Origin: Taudactylus pleione
Lineage: Eukaryota; Chordata; Amphibia; Anura; Myobatrachidae
Direction of reading: 5' to 3'
Length of the DNA stretch: 64,000 nucleotides
Assembly (NCBI GenBank): GCA_031769625.1
Contig: JAUIMM010000200.1
Span: forward strand, 55,946,001 to 56,010,000
This document shows, in pieces, positions 43,706 to 55,913 of the stretch. The notes beneath the pieces were generated by a model. The model saw only the letters and a list, made by a program, of their open reading frames with translations, was not told the DNA's origin and did no database searches. The first letter of the stretch is position 1. Each line of letters begins with the position of its first letter. A program made the translations under genes and the position numbers.

Positions 43706-46700
43706 ATGGAGGACCAAACTTTCTCCGATAAAAATAAAATAGGGAAAGATCAAGAACCACTTCCTCCTAGTGCTGAAGCTGCTGCCACTAGTCGTGACGA
43801 TAACATGCCATCAACATCGTCTGCCAAGGCTGATGCCCAATGTCATAGTAGAGGGTACATACAATCCCAAATGACAAAGTTGAGGAAAATGACCTTAAAA
43901 AAACATTTAAATCATCTGAGGAGAAATGTAAACTTGCCAATATGCCATTTACGACATGAAGTGGCAAGGAACGGCTTTCCCTATGTTCATGACTAGTGGT
44001 TCAGCTTCACATGATGATGGAAGCCCTCCTCCCGCTAAAAAAATCAAAAGGGTTAAGCTGGCAAAAGCACAGCGAAGAACTGTGCGTTCTAAGAAGATAT
44101 CACAAATCCCCAAGGAGAGTCCAAGTGTGGAGGCTGTTGCGATGCCTGACCTTGCTAACACTGGACGGGAAGAGGTGGCTCTTTCCACCATTTGCAGGCC
44201 ACCTGCAAGTGCTGAAAGGAGCACCCACAGTCCACTTGCTGATATGCAAATTGAAGATGTCACTGTTGAAGTACAACAGGATGAGGATACTGGTGTAGCT
44301 GGCACTGAGGAGGAAGTTGGCGAGGAAGATTCTGATGGTGATGTGGTTTGTTTAAATCAGGCTCTAGGGGAGACAGTTGTTGAAAAAGCCCATCACGGTC
44401 ATGCCTGGGCAGAAGACCAAACATTCCACCTCTTTGGTCTGGCAATATTTCTATCCAAATCCGGTCAACAACTGTCTTGCCATATGTACCATATGTAAAG
44501 GTGAAATAAGTAGGGGTAGGGACGTTAACCACCTAGGAACATCCTCCCTTATACATCACCTGCAGCGCGTTCATAAAAAGTTACTGTCAAGTTCAGAAAC
44601 TTTGGCTAAGACCGTAAGCAGTCCAGGGAAACCTAAATCCCTTTGTCCTGTTGTATCCAAGCACCTGCAAACCACACCGTCAACTCCCTCCTCGTCAATT
44701 TCCTCCTTAGTCAGGATCGGAAGTAGTCCTGCAGGCCATGTCACTGGCATGACTGACTCTCCTATTCGGGATTCCTCCGGAGGATCCTGCATTGCTACGC
44801 CTACTGCTGCCACTGCTGCTGTTGCTGCTGGGAGTCGTTCATCATCCCAGAGAGGAAGTAGGAACACCACTACTTTTACTAAACAATTGACCCTCCAACA
44901 GTCCTTAGCGAGGAGGATGAAGTACGACAGCAGTCATCCTGAAGCAAAACGTATAACTGAGGTCTTGACTGCTATGTTGGTGTTAGACGTGTGTCCGGTA
45001 TCCGCCGTTAGTGCAGTGGGATTTAGACGATTGATGGAGGTAGTGTGTCCACGGTTCCAAATCCCGTCTAGATTCTACTTCACTTGACAGGCGATACCGA
45101 GACTGTACAGAAACGTCAGAAAAAGTGTCCTCAGTGTCCTGAAAAATGCGGTTGTACCCAATGTCCACTTAAGCACGGACATGTGAACAAGTGTAACAGG
45201 GCAGACTAAGGACTATATGACTGTGACAGCCCACTGGGTAGATGTATCACCTTACGCAGCAACAACAGCAGCGTCACCAGTAGCAGTATCTCAGAAACGC
45301 CAGCTCATTCCAAGGCAGGCTACGCTGTGTATCACCGGTTTCAGTAAGAGGTACACCGCCGACAACCTCTTAGAGAAACTGAAGGAAATCATCGCCCAGT
45401 GGCTTACCCCACTTAGACTCTTCTGGGGATTTGTGATATCTGACAACGCCACCAATATTGTGCGGGCATTACATCTGGGCAAATTCCAGCACGTCCCATG
45501 TTTTGCTCACACAATAAACTTGGTGGTGCAGAATTTTCTGAAAAGTGACAGGGGTGTGCAGGAGACGCTTTGGGTGGGCCGAAAAATTTCTGGCCACTTT
45601 CGCCATTCAGCGACTGCGTGCCGAAGACTGGAGCACCAGCAAACACTCTTGAACCTGCCCCTCCATCACCTGAAGCAAGAGGTTGTGACGCGGTGGAACT
45701 CAACCCTCTATATGCTTCAGAGGATGGAGGAGCAGCAAAAGGCCATTCAAGCCTATACATCCACCTATGACATAGGCAAAGGAGGGGGTATGCACCTGAT
45801 TCAAGCGCAGTGGAGAATGATTTCCGTGTTGTGCAAGGTTCTCCAGCCCTTTGAACTTGCCACACGTGAAGTCAGTTCAGACACTGCCAGCTTGAGTCAG
45901 GTCATTTCCCTCATCAGGCTTTTGCAGAAGCAGCTGGAGAAAGTGAAGGAAGAGCTAAGACGGAGCGATTCCGCTCGGCATGTGGGACTTGTGGATGAAG
46001 CACTTCATTCACTTTGCCAGGATTCCAGGGTGGACAATCTGTTGAAATCAGACCACTACATTTTGGCCACCGTGCTCGATCCTAGGTTTAAAGCCTATGT
46101 GGTGTCTCTCTTTCTGGCCAACACAAGCCTGCAGAGGTGCAAAGACCTGCTGGTGAAAAAACTGTCAGCTGAAGCGGAACGTGACATGTCAACAGCTCCT
46201 TCTTCATTTTCTCTCACAACTGGGGCTGCGAGGAAAAAACTTAGGTATCCTAAGCAACCCACTGGCGGTGATGCAGGGCAGGCAGGACCAAGTTTGGACA
46301 TCTGGTCCGGACTGAAGGACCTGGCAACAATTTCTGACATGTCTACTGTCACTGCATATGATACTGTCACCATTGACAGAATGGAGGAGGATTACATCGG
46401 TGACAGCATCCAAGAAGGCATGTCAGACATTCCGTACCTGTACTGGCAGGAAAAAGAGGCAATTTGGAGGCCCCTGTACAAACTGGCTCTATTTTACCTG
46501 AGTTGCCCCCCCCTCCAGTGTGTACTCCGAAAGAGTGTTTAGTGCAGCTGGGAACCTTGTCAGCGAAAGGCGTAGGAGGTTGCTTCCACAAAATGTGGAG
46601 AAGATGATGTTCATAAAAATTAATTATCAACTCTTCCAGGGTGACCAGCCTCCAGAACGTACAGAGGGACCTGTGGTGGTGGATTCCAGCGGGGACGAAT

Positions 46701-46792
46701 TAATACTCTGTGAGGATGAGGATGTACACAACATTTAAGAGTGAGAGGAATCGGTGGATGAGGAGGATGAGGACGACATCTTGCCTCCATAG
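43706..46792 (+). pseudogene. hAT transposase, BED-finger type (copy B), multiply broken
   Basis: Starts MEDQTFSDKNK at 43706. Breaks: a frameshift before 43996; another near 44375 between the acidic linker and the BED finger; a stop at 45085-45087 (AGG in copy A, TGA here); a stop at 45184-45186 that destroys the Trp after the first catalytic Asp (TDM*TS); an extra C in a C-run near 46508, which shifts the frame just before YSERVFSAAG; and an early stop at 46736-46738 before the acidic tail. The BED finger (about 44398-44590) keeps CTIC and HLQRVH. The second Asp in VISDN and the CFAH motif are intact. The original stop was probably at 46790-46792. Confidence 0.92.
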
Positions 46793-46848
46793 AGCCAGTT
46801 TGTGCAGGGACAGATTAATTGCCAGCTTGTTTTGTGGGGGCCCAAATG

Positions 46849-46904
46849 AACCAATCATTTCAGCCACAGCCGTGTGGCAGACCCTGGCGCTGAAATGATT
46901 GGTT
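46849..46904. repeat. 3' untranslated hairpin of hAT copy B
   Basis: A 16-bp perfect stem (46849-46864 with 46889-46904), identical in its arms to the hairpin of copy A. Confidence 0.8.
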
Positions 46905-47398
46905 TGTTAAAGTGTGCATGTCCTGTTTATACAACATAAGGGTGGGTGGGAGGGCCCAAGGACAATTCCATCTTGCACCTCTTTTTTTTCTTTGCATTAT
47001 GTACTGTTTGCGGCCTAGTTTTTCAAACTGCCATCCTGTCTGCCACTGCAGTGTCACTCCTAGATGGGCCACGTGTTTGTGCCGCCCACTCGTATCGCTT
47101 AGCATAGTCATCCAGCTACCTCGGTGCAACATTTTGGACATAAAAACACTATTGTGAGGTGTGAGGTGTTCAGAATAGACTGGAAATTAGTGGAAATTAA
47201 GGTTATTGAGGTTAATAATAGCATAGGAGCAGTAAAACCTACAAATTCTGTGATTTTAGCTGTTTTTATGCTTTTTTAAAAAAAAAATACAGATCCAAAA
47301 CACAAAACCCAGAACCCAAAATACGGAAGGGTGGTTTTAGCAAAACTAATCCAGATCCAAAACACGAAAAGTCGCCGATGCACACCCCTACTGTATAG

Positions 47399-47755
47399 GC
47401 TTCTATGTGAGCTGCTTAAATGCCAAATTGACCAAGCTTGGCCCCTGTAGCCTATGGGATACAGATTACAAAAGTTACCGGGAGAAGGATTCCATCCCAT
47501 CACTCTGCGCTCGTACATGCGCAGTGATAAGACCACGCATGCGCAGCAGCGAAGCTGGCCCCCAAAACTGAAAGTAAAGTGATTGCATTAACGATCGCTT
47601 TACTTTCACAACGTAGGGACAGACTCCTATTGTCCCTGGATGTGAAAATTGCTAAATACCTGTGATAGTTAATGTCTTATTGCCACCCTAAGCAGCGATA
47701 TGAAATTATAATTATAAGGTTTAAAACCCGATAATTAATAAATAGGTACCTAAAG
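47399..47755. mobile_element. Left-truncated MITE (copy 3) abutting hAT copy B
   Basis: From GCTTCTATGTGAGCTGC onward it aligns with the right half of copy 2 (41307-41546). It also keeps a segment missing there (about 47523-47650, including TCCCTGGATGTGAAAATT). Its left half is not found on the other side of hAT B. Confidence 0.65.
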
Positions 47756-48900
47756 GGCGTATTTATCACAATCCTCATCTCAGATGCGGAGGTGATGTGA
47801 TATAACCCAAATTTGAATTCGATATTTGAATACATTGCATGGATGTATCAAATATCGCATACAGGGTGTTGGGGGCACATACTTTATATATATATAATAT
47901 ATATGTATTCATATGATTTGTGTAACTGCTGGCTAATTAATTTGTTTTGTGTTTTCTAATGAAGAACATCGTGATGGCAGTTTGCAATAAGATGCATTTG
48001 AATATTGTTATATTTTTGCGGATGTTACTTTTGATAACTCCTTATTCCATGCAGCATGTACTTTTTATATGATATAATTAATTGGGATGTAGTCACCATT
48101 CCGGTGCAGACAATACCGACGGCCAGAATCCCGACGGCTGTGAGCCCGATGGGGAGTAATAGGGTTAGGTTCTGGTTAGGGTTATGGTCAGGCTGCAGGG
48201 GGGTGGAACAGTTAGTGTAGGCTGCATGAGGGGAGGGTTAGGCTGTGGGAAAGGTGGGTTAGGGCAATAGTTAGGAGAAGGGTTACAATACTTACTTGCA
48301 TGTGCCACCTTCGAGATTACGCTCCACCATTTTACAATACAACATATACCATTGATGAGCTATAGAACTTGATTATTACACTTAATACTGTTTTGCACAC
48401 TTAGTTTAGTGGTAAGTGTTCATTCTGCTTATAGGTGTCGGAATGGGGGGAGGCAAATGGGCATCCCGCTCCCCCAACATTTCAGAGAGGTGCCAGGAGC
48501 ACTCTGAGTGCACTGTACAAGTTTAGTTCATTACTGGGCGCAAAGGGGCCCTCCTATGAGGCTGCTGCTGCTTTCTCCTCCACAGCCTGTGACATGGCAT
48601 TTAGGAGCTAATTGGCTGGTACTTTATGTCCGTCCACTTTACCTCCATCCAAGGCTTAGTAAATAGACCCCTTAGTCCCATGAGACTTAGCACAAAAGGT
48701 CAGCGAGGCATGTGCTGAGCTTTGATTGGTGGAGCTCATCACATGTTTGTCTGACCCATGGAGGAGAGAGCAGCAGCAGCCATGCATCAGAGCCAGGCAG
48801 CTAAATGCCCAGGAAGAATGGAGCCCCCTGAAATGACAGAAGCAGTGAGGTATGCACTATTTTGGATGCACATATACACCTGAATCCTGATGTAACATGT
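47756..48900. other. Gene-free stretch with fragments of old repeats
   Basis: Includes GGGCGTATTTATCACAATC (47757), a GGGTTAGG-rich block (48160-48290) and a TTAGTAAATAGACCCCTTA end near 48656. No gene is recognised. Confidence 0.5.
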
Positions 48901-48904
48901 CTGA

Positions 48905-51900
48905 CTCACTAGAGGCTAAAGAGAGAGAGAATGAGAATAAGGCAAAGTAACTGAAGCATGAAAGGGGTCAATGGATGAGGAAGGCAATACAGCCTGAGAG
49001 GGGGCAATTGGTTGCCAATAAGACATGAAAAGGTGTAAGACTGTCTGCAATTATATGAAACGGGGAAATCTAAAGACCAATAAGACATGACATGGGGATT
49101 GAGGATGGCAAAGAGAAGCTGGTCATGGGGCAATAAGAGTAAAAAGTAGAAATACGAGAGAGCAATGAGGAAGGTAACGAGAGAGATGAGGCAATATGAG
49201 GTATGAGAGGGAGCAATGAAAAATGCACTGACAGATGAGGCAGTAAGAGGTATGAGAAGTCACAATGAGGAACGCAATGGGAGAAATGAGGCAGTAATAG
49301 GTATGAGAGGGAGCAATGAGGAATGCAATGAGAGAGATGAGGCAGTAAGAGGTATGAGAAGTAACAATGAGGAAGGCAATGAGGGAGATGAGGCAGTAGG
49401 AGGTATGAGAAGTCACAATGAGGAAAGCAATGAGAGAGGAGACAGTAGGAGGTATGAGAGGGAGTAATGAGGTAGACAACAAGAGAAATGAGGCAGTAAG
49501 AGGTATGATAGGGAGCAATGTGGAATGCAATGAGGGAGATGAGGTAGTAGGAGGTATGAGAGGGAGCAATGAGGAATGCAATGACAGATGAGGCAGTAAG
49601 AGGTATGAGAAGTCACAATGAGGAAGGCAACGAGAGAGATGAGGCAATATGAGGTATGATAGGGAGCAATGAGGAATGCAATGAGAGAGATGAGGCAGTA
49701 TGAGGTATGAGAAATCACAATGAGGAAGGCAATGAGGGAGATGAGGCAGTAGGAGGTATGAGAAGTCACAATGAGGAAAGCAATGAGAGAGAAGACAGTA
49801 GGAGGTATGAGAGGGAGTAATGAGGTAGACAACGAGAGAAATGAGGCATTAAGAGGTATGATAGGGAGCAATGAGGAATGCAATGAGAGAGATGAGGCAG
49901 TATGAGGTATGAGAAGTCACAATGAGGAAGGCAATGAGGGAGATGAGGTAGTAGGAGGTATGAGAGGGAGCAATGAGGAATGCAATGAGACAGATGAGGT
50001 AGTATGTGGTATGAGACGTCACAATGAGAAATGCAATGAGAGAGATGAGGCAATATGAGGTATGATAGGGAGCAATGAGGAATGCAATGAGAGAGATGAG
50101 GCAGTAAGAGGTATGAGAGGGAGTAATGAGGTAGACAACAAGAGAAATGAGGCAGTATGTGGTATGATAGGGAGCAATGAGGAATGCAATGAGAGAGATG
50201 AGGCAGTATGAGGTATGAGAAGTCACAATGAGGAAGGCAATGAGGGAGATGAGGCAGTAGGTGGTATGAGAAGTCACAATGAAGAAATCAATGAGAGAGG
50301 AGACAGTAGGAGGTATGAGAGGGAGTAATGAGGTAGACAACGAGAGAAATGAGGCAGTATGAGGTATGACAAGTCACAATGAGGAAGAAAGTGAGACAGA
50401 TGAGGCAGTATGAGGTTTGAGAAGTCACAATGAGGAAGACAGTGAGACAGATGAGGTAGTAAGAGGTATGAGAAGTCACAATGAGGAAGGCAATGAGAGA
50501 GATGAGGCAGTATGAGTTGTAAGAGGGAGCAATGAGGAAGGCAATGAGAGAGATGAGGCCGTAAGAGGTATTGGAAGTCACAATGAGGAAGGCAATGAGA
50601 GAGATGAGACAGTATGAGGTATGAGACAGAGCAATGAGGAAGGCAATGAGAGAGATTGAAGAAGGCAATGAGGAAGGCAGTAAGAGGTGTGAGAAGTCAA
50701 AATGAGGAAGGTAATGAGAGAGATGAGGCAGTATGAGGCACAGTATGAGACAGAGCAATGAGGTAGGCAATGAGAGGGATGAGGCAGTAAGAGGTACAGT
50801 ATGAGACAGAGCAATGAGACAGATGAGGCAGAAAGAGGTGCAAGAAGTCACATTGAGGAAGGCAATGAGAGAGAGGAGGCAGTATGAGTTACGAGAGGGA
50901 GCAATAAGGAAGGCAATTAAAGAGATGAGGCAGTAAAAGGTATGAGAAGTCACAATGAGGAAGGCAATGAGAGAGATGAGGCAGTATGAGGTATGAGAGG
51001 GAGCAATGAGAAAGGCAATGAGAGAGATGCGGCAGTAAGAGGTATGAGAAGTCACAATGAGGAAGGCAGTGAGAGAGATGAGGCAATATGAGGATGAAAC
51101 AGAGCAATGAGGAAGGCAATGAGAGAGATTGAGGAAGGCAATGAGGAAGGCAGTAAGAGATATGAGAAGTCACAATGAGGAAGGCAATGAGAGAGATGAG
51201 GCAGTAAGAGGTATGAGAGGGAGCAATGAGGAATGCAATGACACAGATAAGGCAGTAAGAGGTATGAGAAGTCACAATGAGGAAGGCAATGGGAGAAATG
51301 AGGCAGTATGAGGTATGAAAGGGAGCAATGAGGAATGCAATGAACCAGGTGAGGTAGTATGTGGTATGAGAAGTCACAATGAGAAATGCAATGAGAGAGA
51401 TGAGGCAGTATGAGGTATGAGAGGGAGCAAAGAGGAAGACAATGAGACAGATGAGGCAATAGGAGGCATGATAGGGAGCAATGAGGAAGGCAATGAGAGA
51501 GATGAGGCAGTAAGAGGTATGAGAAGTCACAATGAGGAAGGCAATGAGGGAGATGAGGCAGTAGGAGGTATTAGAAGTCACAATGGGGAAAGCAATGAGA
51601 GAGGAGGCAGTAGGAGGTATGAGAGGGAGTAATGAGGAAGACAACGAGAGAAATGAGGCAGTATGAGTTATGATAAGTCACAATGAGGAAGACAGTGAGA
51701 CAGATGAGGCAGTATGAGGTATGAGAAGTCACAATGAGGAAGACAGTGAGACAGATGAGGTAGTAAGAGGTATGAGAAGTCACAATGAGGAAGACAGTGA
51801 GAGAGATGAGGCAGTATGAGGTATGAGAAGTCACAATGAGGAAGGCAATGAGAGAGATGATGCAGTATGAGGATGAGACAGAGCAATGAGGAAGGCAATT

Positions 51901-52255
51901 AGAGGGATTGAGGAAGGCAATGAGGAAGGCAGTAAGAGGTATGAGAAGTCAGAATGAGGAAGGCAATGAGAGAGATTAGGCAGTATGAGGTACAGTATAA
52001 GATGGAGCAATGATGAAGGCAATTCAAGAGATGAGGCAGTAAGAGGTACAGTATGAGACAGAGCAATGAGAGAGATGAGGCAGTAAGAGGTACAGTATGA
52101 GACAGAGCAGAGGGATGAGGCAGTAAGAGGTAATGTATGAACGTCACAATGAGGAAGGCAATGAGAAAGGTGAAAGTGGGTAATTAAGATGGCAATGAGA
52201 GGCATAAGAATCCACAATGTGACTGGCAATGAGGCAAGAGATGGAGCAACTAACA
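48905..52255. repeat. 51-bp purine-rich satellite array
   Basis: The core from about 49125 to 52255 consists of some 60 copies of a 51-bp unit such as GAGGAAGGCAATGAGAGAGA followed by TGAGGCAGTATGAGGTATGA. Spacing is checked at 49325 and 49376. Copies tend to alternate between a CACAATGAGGAAGGC type and a GGGAGCAATGAGGAATGC type, suggesting a 102-bp dimer. The left part (48905-49125) is degenerate. The plus strand is almost pure purine. Because 51 is a multiple of three, the minus strand carries long open frames with a 17-residue hydrophobic repeat; I do not regard these as genes. Confidence 0.95.
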
Positions 52256-52259
52256 TAAG

Positions 52260-52720
52260 GGGTTGTGGTATAGAAAAGTAATAATATTATAGTTATACAA
52301 TTGGAACGGCCAGCCTTTTGCAAACCAGTGCATTAATAATCCGTGAGGTATTTGAGATGGTTAATGATATGCAGACGCATACTGTAAATAATGTCTTATA
52401 GGGCTTCAGATATATAAATTTCACAGTTAACTAAATATCAGTGTCCGTCTTAGGCCATTGACTATGAGCCTGATTTAGAGTTTGGAATAGAGTAAGAAAG
52501 AGCAAGTAACTGTGCATCTTGGTAAAACCATGCTACACTGCAGGTGGGGCAGATATAAAATGTGCAGAGAAATTTAGATTAGGGAGGGGTGTTTCCAAAC
52601 TGCACACATCTTTAGATGCATAGAAGGTCATATAAAATATTGTATATCTTTTGCTGTTTCTTAGGGCAGTGATTACACTATTGCATTGTGACCAGTACTT
52701 TTAATGGAGTTCCAATCAAT
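52260..52720. other. No recognisable feature
   Basis: AT-rich sequence between the satellite and a foldback element. Confidence 0.5.
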
Positions 52721-53219
52721 AGATCTACAGTAAAAATGTGACAGTGTCTAGGTAGACTCCAACTGGCAGACAAACAATAGGTTGACAGGAACAAAAGGTT
52801 GACATGGTGAAAAGGTTGAAACAAAAATGGATGACAAAAAAAAAACGGTTGGCTCTTCTTTTTTTTTTTTTTTTTTTAGGGTTAGGCACTTCCTGGAGGG
52901 ATAGGGTTAGGCACTAGGAGAGATGGTTAGGGTTAGACACTTACCCCAACAGTTAGTGTTGGGCACCAGTAGGGAGGGTTAAGGTTAGGCACCAAAGGAA
53001 GGGTTAGGCTGAAGATTAGGGTGTCGACTATTTTTTGTGCCAACCGATTTTTTGTTGACCTTTTCACCATGTCAATATTTTGTACCTCTCGACCTTCATC
53101 CATGTTGACCTTTTGTGTGGCGACCTGTTATACCTCCCAACCTTTTGTACCTAGCGATCTATTGTCTGTCTAACAGTTGGTGTTTACCTAGACACTGTCA
53201 ACCTTTTTACTGTAGATCT
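52721..53219. mobile_element. Foldback element with long inverted arms
   Basis: AGATCTACAGTAAAAA at the left is inverted at the right end. The arms (about 52721-52855 and 53010-53219) share ACAGTGTCTAGGTA, AACAATAGGT/ACAATAGATC and ACATGGTGAAAAGGT. The loop holds a T-run and repeated GGTTAGGCAC. Confidence 0.8.
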
Positions 53220-54250
53220 TTTAATCCACAACCCTTTTACTGTATGTGTAACTATTATTACTTATTATAATTTATTATACCTGTGTTTATTCTTTTATGA
53301 TCTACTGTTCACTTTGACCAAATTTAAAGCACCAGACACCACTGGCAAAGTGAAGGAATTGACTAACTAAAACTTGTGCTCAGCTGCATCCCGACATTAT
53401 GACGCCATGATGTTGTGCGTGCTGCACTTTTGGGCCGCGACATCATGGAGGTTCCATTACATAGACCAGAACCAGGAGTTGGGACTGAAAGGTAAGACTG
53501 GGGTAATTTGCAGAAAGCCTTCCCCGATGTCTGGCGGCCGTAAGCCATCCAGAGGTTTAAATTTGTTGGTGCTGGACCAAGCAATGCTCCCTCCTCGACC
53601 GTCCCCTCTGGTGACTGCCAAGCCCTAGCAGTCTAAGCAGAGAAAACAGAGCGGCCATGTAAGCCAGTTGAGGGATCGTGGATGAGTGTCCTTTCCTTGA
53701 GACGTTTTGAGGCGCCTTCAAAGTGTTGATATGGTGCCCCTAAATTTGTGATTCTACAAATATTCTCATCATTTTTAAACAACTTGTGAATTGTAATGTA
53801 TGCAGTCTCCTTCACTGGAGCATAAACAGAGATGTTGTTTAATGCATATGCCTGGGATACAGTGCAATTGTCTAAGTATTAGAAAAGCCACTTAACATGT
53901 TCCAAAATAAATTACATAAATTGTTTTTGGCACATCCTAATTATCCTAACCAATGACAGAAACCTATAGCAAAGCTGTTAGTGCTATTCAGTGATATTGT
54001 GGTATGTACAATATATGCAGAGAGATACACAAACAACATCAGTTCAGAGACAGTTTTAATTAGTTTCAATGTTAGTATCGAAAAACAAGAAGAGACAGAA
54101 CATTTAGAATATGCATGTTAAACAAAGTACCAGATAGAAAATTGCTCAAATTCACCACATCAAATAAAGTGACTAATGTTTAACAGTTATTTCCCAAAAC
54201 ACACTTTATTACTTATATTACTTGTATTAATGGGAACTACACAGCAATTT
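53220..54250. other. No recognisable feature
   Basis: Includes a more GC-rich patch (53380-53640) with short frames on both strands. No family similarity is recognised. Confidence 0.4.
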
Positions 54251-54252
54251 AA

Positions 54253-54400
54253 GGGGTATATTTACTAAAGTGTAGGTTTATTTAAGTGGAGGTGTTGTTC
54301 ATAGCAACCAATCAGATGCTAGCTAGATAAATGATAAGTACAATCTGGTTGCCATGGGCAACACCTCCACTTCTATAAATCTCTTTAGTAAATATATCCC
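54253..54400. mobile_element. Palindromic MITE, GGGGTATATTTACTAAAG ends (copy 2)
   Basis: Same ends and mirrored GTTCATAGCAACCAATCAG block as 14792-14970, somewhat shortened in the middle. Confidence 0.88.
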
Positions 54401-54553
54401 TAAGTATCTGTGGTAATAATCAGATCATATTTAAATCTGCATGTGTTCTGGGTGTCAATGTTCAAGGGCACATGAAAGAAGAGAATAACAGATACACCGT
54501 ATGAAGCTTAAAAAATTACTTGTATTGATCAGTAATTGCAATTATAATTATAA

Positions 54554-54770
54554 TTAGAGATGAGCAGTTCGGTTTTGGCTCGCATCTTCCTGCCAAGTTC
54601 GGATCTCAAAACAAGGCAAAACATCATCTTTCGCGGATATCTTTTACGCTCAAATCTGGTACACGGCCCAATTCAACAATGTGATGCGGCAGACTCGAAG
54701 GTAGACATGAATGAAGATGAATAGGTGGGAAGCAGGAGGAGGTGGGATGGGGCAGGGTACAGGAAAATAA
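54554..54770. mobile_element. Lone hAT terminus related to copies C and D
   Basis: Begins TAGAGATGAGCAGTTCGG and contains a TTCGGATCTCAAAACAAGGC segment like the 5' region of A and B. No partner terminus is visible before element D, so this is a truncated copy; the right limit is a guess. Confidence 0.55.
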
Positions 54771-54962
54771 AACGGTGGTTATTGATGGACTGAAGAAACT
54801 GCAATCAGAAGTGGTTTCTCATCTCAATTCACTCCCAGGCTGATGCTAATGTAAAAGTGGAAACCAACCCACCAGGCTTCATCAGGCTGAGTTGGTCACA
54901 AAATAACAAGGGTATCCTCCTGTGGTCCCCTGTGAATCAAGACAGGATTGATTTCCCAATTT

Positions 54963-55106
54963 CAGTGTTTCTCTACCATGGGTCCTCAGGACACCTTCTA
55001 GTTTGCAGACTGTTAGCAATGGTATTGGTGTATTACCCACTGTCACAATTTAAAGAGCCACGGGTGAACTGTTTGGTGTCCTGAGGACCGAGTTTGAGAA
55101 CCACTG
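54963..55106. mobile_element. hAT-like MITE with CAGTGKTTCTC ends
   Basis: The left end CAGTGTTTCTCTACC and inverted right end CAGTGGTTCTCAAAC are related, and GGTCCTCAGGACACC is mirrored. The flanks (CCCAATTT and CTAGGGGA) do not match, so the target duplication is not visible. Confidence 0.7.
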
Positions 55107-55167
55107 CTAGGGGATATGTGTGCCCTCTCTAGGGAAAACTAGACTTAGATGTCACTGGCATTTACAG

Positions 55168-55484
55168 CAGGGGCATTTATGAGAGATGGGGGCCAGTGTG
55201 CAGAATCAGTGTGGGCCCCCTCCTCTCTCTGGCGGTGCAGTAGATTCTGGTTTAGAATCTACTGCGTATGCAAGGGTCTCTGGGAAAATGGCGCCTGCAA
55301 AATTTTCCCGGGGACAGCAGTATTGCGCATGCGCAAGTCACCAATGATTTTTGCTCTGCAGCGCCGGCCCAGCACTCAGTAGACTACAGGCAGGTAAGTA
55401 TAAGACTATATGGGTGCAGAATGTGCGGTGTGGGCCCCCCTGGACCCAGACGCACACCTTGCACCCATTATAGATATGCCCCTG
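55168..55484. mobile_element. hAT-type MITE, 317 bp, TSD ATTTACAG
   Basis: The ends CAGGGGCATTTAT and, inverted, CAGGGGCATATCTAT are flanked by perfect ATTTACAG at 55160-55167 and 55485-55492. Inside are a short palindrome around TAGATTCTGG...AGAATCTA and a GCGCATGCGC core. Confidence 0.95.
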
Positions 55485-55913
55485 ATTTACAGTAAATAAA
55501 CTCCAATTAGCAGTCAGCAGGATATCCTGTGGACCATGGATTATAGTTATCTTCAAAAATATACAAAAAAAAAATACTATATAAGTAATTGTGATTATAG
55601 AGTCCTTTAAAGGGTATTTAAAGTGCAGTTTATATTCTAGACCATTTACGCTGTCTTCACTTGTCTGCCTTATGTACCCTTTCAGTAAAAGGTACTGTAA
55701 AGTATAAATGTAAAAGGCCAAATTGTACATAACACCAACATGAGACTGGAAAAAAAATGCATTTTGTGAGTTGTCTGCAGAGGCAAAATGCAATCAAGAA
55801 ACGACTTCCTCCCCATACAAGTAACAGGAGTGGATGCCCCAGCAATATGAAAGGAGGTGTGGCCTTACTGTGAATATTAAACATTAAAGTTAATAAAAGT
55901 CATAGTACACAAT

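Larger units (their letters stand above)
41949..47390 (+). mobile_element. hAT transposon copy B, full length, TSD CTGTATAG
   Basis: The ends TAGGGATGAGCGGG and, inverted, TAGGGGTGTGCATC are flanked by perfect CTGTATAG at 41941-41948 and 47391-47398. It is 5442 bp long. Order: 5' terminus, subterminal hairpin (41961-41985), TATAAAAG (42109-42116), a short GGGGCTGGCTGGGCTGTG tandem (42180-42345), the monomer array (42470-43690), a broken transposase (43706-46792), a 3' hairpin (46849-46904) and the 3' terminus. It is closely related to copy A in the opposite orientation. Confidence 0.96.

Noticed and set aside
41941..47398. Inversion between hAT copies A and B by ectopic recombination
   Set aside because: Copy B keeps identical 8-bp target duplications on both sides, which such an inversion would have separated.
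48160..48290. GGGTTAGG motifs suggesting interstitial telomere repeats
   Set aside because: The motif is irregular and embedded in other sequence; no run of TTAGGG units exists. The same holds at 52880-53000.
49123..51834. Many long minus-strand open frames (up to 255 codons) with a hydrophobic 17-residue repeat, resembling a membrane protein
   Set aside because: They are produced by the 51-bp satellite, whose period is a multiple of three. Overlapping frames occur in several phases, with no family similarity.
53363..53628. Opposing frames of 73 and 84 codons in a GC-richer patch
   Set aside because: No family similarity and no splice or promoter context; likely chance frames.
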